Shown in pieces: positions 5,541-5,628 of a stretch of 5,628 bases of DNA (its first letter is position 1; every line of letters begins with the position of its first letter). The notes below the pieces were generated by a model. It ran no database searches and was not told the origin of the DNA. It was given only the letters and a program-made list of their open reading frames with translations. Position numbers and translations under genes: made by a program. This DNA comes from Bacteroidales bacterium (lineage in GTDB: Bacteria; Bacteroidota; Bacteroidia; Bacteroidales; Dysgonomonadaceae). The stretch spans positions 1 through 5,628 of the forward strand of contig JAAYFR010000009.1 in the NCBI GenBank assembly GCA_012728155.1, in the 5' to 3' direction.

Positions 5541-5627
5541 CTAATACATCACACGTTTTGGCGCTTGGCGAAGTGGCACTTTTAGCATAAAAGTTTCATA
5601 GTAGCACTTCACCCCGCCATTACGCAA
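5541..5627 (-). pseudogene. Possible decayed IS5-like transposase fragment at the window edge
   Basis: On the minus strand, a 28-codon frame open from 5627 to the TAG at 5541 includes YYETFMLKVPLRQAPK. This loosely recalls the N-terminal segment of IS5-family transposases (a leucine/lysine-rich helix followed by a PLRQ motif), with some residues missing. A second minus-strand frame over the same stretch runs on to a stop near 5517-5519 and ends LEIISLDEK, recalling the residues that usually follow, so a frameshift is conceivable. No transposase catalytic motif is in view. The fragment is short, at the window edge, and overlaps nested inverted repeats. I consider it a weak call; it may simply be non-coding DNA. 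Confidence 0.25.
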
Positions 5628-5628
5628 A

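Overview
The window looks like a chromosomal segment from the Bacteroidales (Bacteroidota), perhaps near Dysgonomonadaceae or Parabacteroides. I infer this from three things. The glutamine synthetase is the large type III (GlnN) form. The mannose-1-phosphate guanylyltransferase is the short single-domain type typical of this order. Four start regions carry the Bacteroidetes sigma-ABfr promoter pattern (-33 TTTG/TTG, about 19 bases, -7 TAnnTTTG).

Layout. Bases 1-203 hold no convincing gene, only a short direct repeat. A tRNA-Leu (anticodon CAA) lies on the minus strand at 250-333, with a close-consensus promoter behind it and a strong 16-bp hairpin terminator after it. A 374-base non-coding gap separates it from the divergent manC (708-1790, plus). 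manC converges on glnN (1934-4129, minus), and a 14-bp hairpin lies between the two stop codons. glnN has an exact-consensus promoter and a 15-bp palindrome further upstream that could be an operator. A gene-poor stretch of about 630 bases follows (4130-4757). It holds an unassigned 38-codon open frame, a pair of mutually exclusive hairpins, and the promoter of a two-gene unit: an MNT-type minimal nucleotidyltransferase (4758-5072) and a HEPN-domain protein (5066-5464). The end of the window shows nested inverted repeats and a short frame on the minus strand that faintly resembles the N-terminal part of an IS5-family transposase.

Function. manC makes GDP-mannose for glycan and capsule synthesis. 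glnN assimilates ammonium. Both are core metabolic genes, and neither shows a functional link to its neighbours. The accessory part is the MNT-HEPN pair, a likely type VII toxin-antitoxin or related stress/defence module. Its genes overlap by 7 bases and an unusually strong Shine-Dalgarno sequence precedes the second gene. A 9-bp direct repeat lies on each side of the module. With the gene-poor surroundings this suggests an acquired cassette, but the evidence is suggestive only. I saw no CRISPR array, complete insertion sequence or replication origin.
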